From positions 15,830 through 50,981 of the forward strand of contig JAJZLL010000060.1 in assembly GCA_021803465.1 (NCBI GenBank): DNA of 35,152 nucleotides. The letters run 5' to 3'. Origin of the DNA: a bacterium (GTDB lineage: Bacteria > Chloroflexota > Dormibacteria > Aeolococcales > Aeolococcaceae). The notes below the pieces were generated by a model that was not told the DNA's origin, ran no database searches, and saw nothing but the letters and a program-made list of their open reading frames with translations. Both the position numbers and the translations under genes were made by a program. Shown in pieces: positions 31,027-35,152 of the stretch; the stretch's first letter is position 1, and the number at the start of each line of letters is the position of its first letter.

Positions 31027-32039
31027 GCCTCCTCCGCATAGACGTACCGGAGAGCCGTCTCCGGTTCCGGAAGCGGAGCCTGCTCAGCAGCCTCCATGTC
31101 CACATCGATCTCTTTCACAGCTGCATCCCGGATCGACTTGAGGTCATCCTCAGTGAGAACGCCCTGCAGGAGCAGATACCGTTCGAGCCGCACGAGGCAG
31201 TCCGACTGGTGCACTGTCTCTATCTCGTCCGCTGGACGGTACCGGCGCTCATCATCATCCGAACTGTGCGAGGTGAGCCTTGCGACCATGCCCTCAATGA
31301 GTGTTGGTCCCTCTCCCTTCCTTGCACGCTCCACTGCAGTGCGCGCTGCCTCATAGCAGGCAACAGCATCACCGCCATCCACACTCACACCGGGAATCCC
31401 GTACGCAAGAGCCCTGTCAGAAACATGGGATGTGGGCATCTGCTTGTCGAGGGGAACGGAGATGGCGTATCCGTTGTTCTCCACGAGGAACAGCACGGGA
31501 AGCTTGTGGGTGGCAGCGAAGTTGAGTGCCTCATGGAAGTCTCCACCGCTTGTGCTTCCCTCTCCGAGCGAAGTCACAGACAGGGCATCCGTGTGGCGGA
31601 GCTTCATTGCGAGTGCGACGCCAGTCGCATGGAGCATCTGTGTCGCAACGGGAGACCCCGTGCTCACAATGTTGTGCGCATGGCTTCCAAAGTGGGCTGG
31701 CATCTGCCGTCCCCCACTGTTCGGATCATCCGCCTTCGCAAGGGCGGACAGGAAATGGTCCTTCGGCGACATGCCAAACGCAAGCGTCATGGCAAGATCC
31801 CTGTAGTACGGAACAACCCAGTCCCTGCTCGGGTCCACTGCAGCGCCCACAGCGGACTGGAACACCTCATGTCCCATGCCGGAGATCCAGAATGGTGCAC
31901 GGCCCTGGCGGTTGAGCACCCAGATGCGCTCATCGAGCACGCGTGACCGTACAGCAGTCACATAGATCTGCCGGAGCACTTCGGGGGCCACGGTCCCCTG
32001 CACGCCTTTCCGATGCGCTTCAGTCTTTGTATCGCTCAC
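31023..32039 (-). CDS. bkdAA: Branched-chain 2-oxoacid dehydrogenase E1 alpha subunit
   Basis: The thiamine-diphosphate-binding alpha subunit decarboxylates 2-oxo acids from Val, Leu and Ile. Visible blocks: VVPYYRDLAMTLAFGMSP, DPNSGGRQMPAHFG, then the cofactor site SLGEGSTSGGDFHEALNFAA with LVENNGYAISVP, and LTSHSSDDDERRYR. The last block is a marker of BCKDH E1 alpha rather than PDH. I place the start at the GTG at 32039, because GAGGAGG lies eight bases upstream. An ATG at 32096, overlapping the lpdV stop (TAATG), would add 19 residues and has no ribosome binding site. The order lpdV-bkdAA-bkdAB-bkdB is that of the Bacillus bkd operon. Confidence 0.93.
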   Translation of the reverse strand: MSDTKTEAHRKGVQGTVAPEVLRQIYVTAVRSRVLDERIWVLNRQGRAPFWISGMGHEVFQSAVGAAVDPSRDWVVPYYRDLAMTLAFGMSPKDHFLSALAKADDPNSGGRQMPAHFGSHAHNIVSTGSPVATQMLHATGVALAMKLRHTDALSVTSLGEGSTSGGDFHEALNFAATHKLPVLFLVENNGYAISVPLDKQMPTSHVSDRALAYGIPGVSVDGGDAVACYEAARTAVERARKGEGPTLIEGMVARLTSHSSDDDERRYRPADEIETVHQSDCLVRLERYLLLQGVLTEDDLKSIRDAAVKEIDVDMEAAEQAPLPEPETALRYVYAEEA

Positions 32040-32095
32040 TGTCGTGGCCTCCTCACCTTGTCGTGCACGCAAGTGCCGCCCTGTGTTCTTGAACA

Positions 32096-33499
32096 TTATA
32101 TGTGGATTGCCTCTCCACTCACGGCAAGCGCAGCTTCGCCAATGACTTCAGTGAGGGTAGGATGGGGAGCGACTGCATGGGCAAGCTCGTAGGGTGTCCC
32201 CTCCACAAGCATGGCAAGACCCGGCCCATAGATGAGCTCTGTCACCTCATGTCCGATGAGATGGACCCCCAGCACAGTGTCCGTCTTCCGGTCCGCCACC
32301 ACCTTGCAGAAGCCTTCCGCATTGCCCCATGCAAGTGCACGTCCATTCGCAGTGAACGGCATGGTTCCTGTCGCAACGTCGTATCCTGCTGCTTTCGCCT
32401 CCTCCTCGGAGAGGCCGACAGACGCGATCTGTGGTGAACAGTACGTTGTCCGTGTGACATGCATCGGCTCAAGTGGATATGGCGACCTCCCAGCAATGTG
32501 CTCAGCAGCAACAATCCCCTGGTGCATCGCCTTGTGGGCAAGGAGAAATCCGCCTGCCACATCGCCAACAGCATAGATGTGCGGAACAGTCGTCTGCTGC
32601 ATGGCGTTCACCTCGACGAATCCTCGCTCCAGCTTCACGCCAGCCGCCTCAAGTCCAATGCCACTGGACCGTGGAGTCCTCCCGATTGCGAGGAGCAGCA
32701 CTTCCGCTGAGATCTGCGATGTGGTGCCATCCTTCGTCATCTGCACGGTGACGCTGTCCTTCCCAATCTTCGTTGCCTGAAGGTCCATTGCAGCCCCGAC
32801 ATGGCAGGTGATGCCCCGTGCAGTGAACGCCTTGAGGAGTTCCTTTCCAATGGCAGCATCCTCAAGCGGCACGAGCCGTGGCGCCATCTCAATGAGGGTA
32901 ACCTCGATGCCGAAACTCCGGTACATCGACGCAAACTCCACACCAACAGCTCCTGCTCCAAGGACAATGAGGGAAGCTGGAAGCGTCTCACGGAAGAGGA
33001 GCTCATCACTCGTCACCACCTGGGGCGGATGCACCTCGATGCCGGATGGCACTTTCGGGTTGGAACCAGTCGCAATGAGGAGATGCTTTCCCTCCACAAC
33101 TTCCTCACTTCCATCCTTGAGCTTCACAGCAACATGATGGGCATCTGTGAGCTTTCCTGTGCCATTGAGGCGCTCGACATGGTTCTTCTTGAGGAGGTAC
33201 TCCACACCTCTGTGCAGCTGCGAGACGACTGTATCCCGCTGGGTGGCAGCTTCAGGGTAGGCGAACTCCACAGAAGCCGCATGCACTCCGTACTTCGCTG
33301 CAAGCGCTGTCATGTCGAGGTAGAACGCGCTCTGCAGAAGTGCCTTGGTTGGGATGCACCCTCTGTGCAGACACGTTCCACCGACCTTCTCCTCTTCGAC
33401 GACTGCGCAGGAGAGGCCAAGTTGGGCGGCGCGGATCGCAGCGACGTACCCGCCTGATCCACCACCTAGTACGACTAGATCAAAAGTGCGTTCGTTCAT
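32096..33499 (-). CDS. lpdV: Dihydrolipoyl dehydrogenase E3 of the branched-chain complex
   Basis: E3 reoxidises the dihydrolipoyl group of E2 and reduces NAD. The FAD-binding VVLGGGSGGYVAAIRAA opens the protein. The redox disulfide is Cys43/Cys48 in GGTCLHRGCIPTKALL, VLGAGAVGVEFAS is the NAD site, and HPTLTE (His446, Glu451) near the end is the catalytic pair. Length 467 residues. The start is set at the ATG at 33499; upstream codons in the same frame belong to non-coding sequence. There is no Shine-Dalgarno sequence, but TATACT lies nine bases before the ATG, so the mRNA may be nearly leaderless. Its position as first gene of the bkd operon justifies the lpdV name; another lpd for other complexes may exist elsewhere. 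Confidence 0.94.
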   Translation of the reverse strand: MNERTFDLVVLGGGSGGYVAAIRAAQLGLSCAVVEEEKVGGTCLHRGCIPTKALLQSAFYLDMTALAAKYGVHAASVEFAYPEAATQRDTVVSQLHRGVEYLLKKNHVERLNGTGKLTDAHHVAVKLKDGSEEVVEGKHLLIATGSNPKVPSGIEVHPPQVVTSDELLFRETLPASLIVLGAGAVGVEFASMYRSFGIEVTLIEMAPRLVPLEDAAIGKELLKAFTARGITCHVGAAMDLQATKIGKDSVTVQMTKDGTTSQISAEVLLLAIGRTPRSSGIGLEAAGVKLERGFVEVNAMQQTTVPHIYAVGDVAGGFLLAHKAMHQGIVAAEHIAGRSPYPLEPMHVTRTTYCSPQIASVGLSEEEAKAAGYDVATGTMPFTANGRALAWGNAEGFCKVVADRKTDTVLGVHLIGHEVTELIYGPGLAMLVEGTPYELAHAVAPHPTLTEVIGEAALAVSGEAIHI

Positions 33500-33508
33500 C
33501 TTGAGCGC

Positions 33509-33514
33509 AGTATA
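33509..33514 (-). promoter_or_regulatory. -10 box (TATACT) of the bkd operon
   Basis: On the minus strand TATACT, one base from the TATAAT consensus, ends nine bases before the lpdV ATG, in a 41-base gap after the protease gene. A start six to eight bases further would leave a leader of one to three bases. No -35 consensus is seen. This suggests that lpdV-bkdAA-bkdAB-bkdB is transcribed separately from ftsX-ctpA. Confidence 0.5.
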
Positions 33515-33540
33515 CCGTGCGCCTTCACGGTCTTGCGGCG

Positions 33541-34875
33541 CTACGGGAGGAGGCTGAGCGCTTCCCTGAGCTGTGGATCCGAGGAGACACTGTCCGAACC
33601 AGCTGCTGGAGCGTATTCCGTGCTTCCTGCAGTCATCCGCACTACATGACTGGGAGTTATACCCGTGCCATTGATGGACTCCCCCTCTGGACCGAACCAC
33701 CTTGCGAAGGTCAGATGCACATCACCGCCATTGGGAAGCACAAAGTCTTCCTGCGCAGTTCCCTTCCCGTAGGATGTCGTTCCCACCACAGTGGCACTGT
33801 CCAGATCCCTGAGCCCGAGCGTGATCATCTCCGCTGCGCTCGCAGTGTTGCCATTCACGAGCACTGCCACTGGCAGGCCTGCGACCAGTGGCGAAGACTT
33901 CGGCACTGTCCTCGTGTCCGTGACTGCTGCAGACGCTGGAGCATTCCAGCTCGCAAGCCTTTCCCTAAGCGTCACGAATGTCTTCCCAGCATCATGTGAC
34001 GGCAGGAACATGCTGACTATCTGCTGGGCCACATTCACATAGCCGCCCGGATTGTTCCGCAGATCGAGAATGATGCCAGTCACATGGGATGCAGCAAAGC
34101 CCCTGAGCACAGTCCTCACCTGGGAGGCCGTGTTCGTGTTCACTTCGGATATTGCGCAGTATCCGGTGTGTCCAATGATGGTGCCATACACGGAAGGCAC
34201 GGAGAACACTGCACGAACCACTGCATGCGTCACTGATGTCCCATGCACCTGGAGAGTGAGCTGGACCTTCGTGCCCACAGCGCCATCAATGGCTTTCCCA
34301 ATGTTCGAAAGCGCAGCCACTGCCGTAGCCCCGAAATGGGAGAGCGGCTTGCCATCGACTGCGAGAAGCGTGCTTCCTGGAACAATGCCCGCCTTCGCTG
34401 CTGGCCCTCCTGGCACGACGGATGTGATGACGAGCTCAGTCGGTGCAGTTCCACCAGGACAGGGATTCGCGGATGGACACTCCGCAACAAGCGTGATCCC
34501 TACACCCCCAGACCTTGTGCCTGACAGGGCAGTTCTGTAGGTGTGGTATGCAGCGGGAGGGAAATACGTCACGAAGTGGTCAGGATATGTGGAGCCAAGC
34601 GCACTGATTATTCCAGCTATTGCACCGTTTGTGCCCACACTTCCAGGGACGCTCCGTATGACGTAGTTCGACTGGACAACGGACCACGCTTCCTGGATCG
34701 CCTGCTCATTGAGTGAAGTCGAGGGAGTGCCGGTGAGGAACACTGTGCTGATGAACGGACCAGCAGTCGTCCCTTCGAGATGCACCACTGCTGCGACTGA
34801 GCAGTACCACGCTGCTGCGACGATGCAGCACCAGAGGAGTATCCTTCCACGCCTGGATGTCTTTGGCTTCTCCAT
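33541..34875 (-). CDS. S41-family carboxy-terminal processing protease (CtpA-like), 444 aa
   Basis: One membrane anchor (about residues 11-31) puts the rest outside the membrane. A short helical region leads to a PDZ domain (about 118-212; SGGVGITL, VVPGGPAAKAGIVPG) and the S41 catalytic domain: DLRNNPGGYV (about 271-280), NGNTASAAEM with the nucleophile Ser346, and TSYGKG with the general base Lys371. These are the Ser-Lys dyad residues. Such proteases trim or degrade envelope proteins, often murein hydrolases. The start at 34875 lies four bases after the ftsX stop, so both are in one operon, as in many Gram-positive and Chloroflexi-like genomes. A cysteine pair in the PDZ (ECPSANPCPGG) is unusual and could be a disulfide. 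Confidence 0.92.
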   Translation of the reverse strand: MEKPKTSRRGRILLWCCIVAAAWYCSVAAVVHLEGTTAGPFISTVFLTGTPSTSLNEQAIQEAWSVVQSNYVIRSVPGSVGTNGAIAGIISALGSTYPDHFVTYFPPAAYHTYRTALSGTRSGGVGITLVAECPSANPCPGGTAPTELVITSVVPGGPAAKAGIVPGSTLLAVDGKPLSHFGATAVAALSNIGKAIDGAVGTKVQLTLQVHGTSVTHAVVRAVFSVPSVYGTIIGHTGYCAISEVNTNTASQVRTVLRGFAASHVTGIILDLRNNPGGYVNVAQQIVSMFLPSHDAGKTFVTLRERLASWNAPASAAVTDTRTVPKSSPLVAGLPVAVLVNGNTASAAEMITLGLRDLDSATVVGTTSYGKGTAQEDFVLPNGGDVHLTFARWFGPEGESINGTGITPSHVVRMTAGSTEYAPAAGSDSVSSDPQLREALSLLP

Positions 34876-34879
34876 CTCT

Positions 34880-35152
34880 CTAGACGGAGAGGAACCTGCG
34901 AACGCCAAGGTAGCTTCCCAGTGCGCCGATCCCCATGCCAACAAGGCCAACGAGAAGCCATGTATACGTGAGGTAACCCTGGTCGAAGTTGAGCGCATAG
35001 ACGAGGAGGCTTCCACGCACAGCGCCAATGATGAGATGGTAGCCGCCCGTGAGCACACTGTTCGCGACAAGCGCTGCGAGGAGTCCCCCAATCATTCCTT
35101 CCACAATGAAGGGCCAGCGGACAAACCAGTCCGTCGCACCAACAAGCTTCAT
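34880..35152 (-). CDS. ftsX: Cell-division protein FtsX, C-terminal part (gene starts beyond the window)
   Basis: Ninety residues are visible and the window ends inside the gene. The segment MKLVGATDWFVRWPFIVEGM is the typical cytoplasmic loop and entry to the second membrane helix of FtsX. It is followed by three hydrophobic segments and the GALGSYLGVRRFL end. FtsX works with FtsE to control peptidoglycan hydrolases at the division site. ftsE should lie just upstream, to the right of the window. The stop (TAG) is four bases before the protease ATG, so regulation is shared with the CtpA-like gene. Confidence 0.88.
   Translation of the reverse strand: MKLVGATDWFVRWPFIVEGMIGGLLAALVANSVLTGGYHLIIGAVRGSLLVYALNFDQGYLTYTWLLVGLVGMGIGALGSYLGVRRFLSV

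Noticed and set aside
28701-33499. Assignment as a pyruvate dehydrogenase complex
   Set aside because: The E1 alpha markers PYYRD and SHSSDDDERRYR, the E1 beta blocks and the gene order match the bacillary branched-chain complex better.
1-35152. tRNA, rRNA, CRISPR arrays, insertion sequences, riboswitches
   Set aside because: I scanned the intergenic spaces and saw no cloverleaf-like run, no regular spaced repeats beyond two copies, and no transposase frame.

Overview
The window is a compact piece of a bacterial chromosome of moderate GC content, with about 32 well-supported genes on both strands and no rRNA, tRNA, CRISPR array or insertion sequence that I can see. UGA is an ordinary stop codon here. 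The gene content (a Bacillus-type bkd operon, a YpmR/YpmS-like pair, an FtsX-CtpA pair, WXG100-like proteins, a COG3559-type antibiotic exporter, several possible leaderless starts) points to a Terrabacteria lineage. A Chloroflexota- or Dormibacterota-like organism is my best guess, but no marker gene settles it.

Layout. 1-4.9 kb: the end of a secreted cupredoxin, a bidirectional hairpin, a helical-repeat protein, a J-domain protein with a duplicated C-terminal motif, a PPC/DUF296 protein, a YpmS-like and a YpmR-like protein, and a hypothetical gene. 5.0-8.9 kb: an export cluster made of an ABC ATPase, a 539-residue ABC permease and an MFS transporter. 8.9-9.3 kb: a gene-free stretch with a 17-bp direct repeat next to a perfect TTGACA. 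9.3-13.2 kb, minus strand: a tightly coupled four-gene cassette coding for a WXG100-like protein, a 555-residue WXG/LXG-like protein, a 69-residue protein and a 566-residue HExxH metalloprotease. This looks like a type VII secretion (ESX-like) substrate or effector operon without its secretion machinery. 13.5-17.9 kb: a class A penicillin-binding protein, an M50 membrane protease, a thioredoxin-fold ferredoxin with one cysteine replaced by histidine, and three small genes including a 46-residue membrane peptide. 18.1-20.7 kb: a MacB-like permease and its ATPase.

20.6-24.2 kb, minus strand: lipB, lipA and a CBS-containing ClC transporter. 24.3-26.6 kb: a tail-anchored protein and L-glutamate-gamma-semialdehyde dehydrogenase. 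26.7-33.5 kb, minus strand: lpdV-bkdAA-bkdAB-bkdB, the branched-chain 2-oxoacid dehydrogenase complex, followed by a coupled Kelch/NHL-type lipoprotein gene cut by an in-frame TGA. 33.5-35.15 kb: a CtpA-type protease and the end of FtsX.

How the genes fit together: LipB and LipA make the lipoyl cofactor that BkdB carries, and with the proline-derived glutamate semialdehyde dehydrogenase they describe amino-acid catabolism. PBP, FtsX and CtpA belong to the cell envelope and division. The two ABC systems and the MFS carrier are exporters. The most unusual parts are the WXG/metalloprotease cassette, the interrupted Kelch/NHL gene, the Cys-to-His ferredoxin, and the -10-like boxes placed 6-9 nt before start codons.
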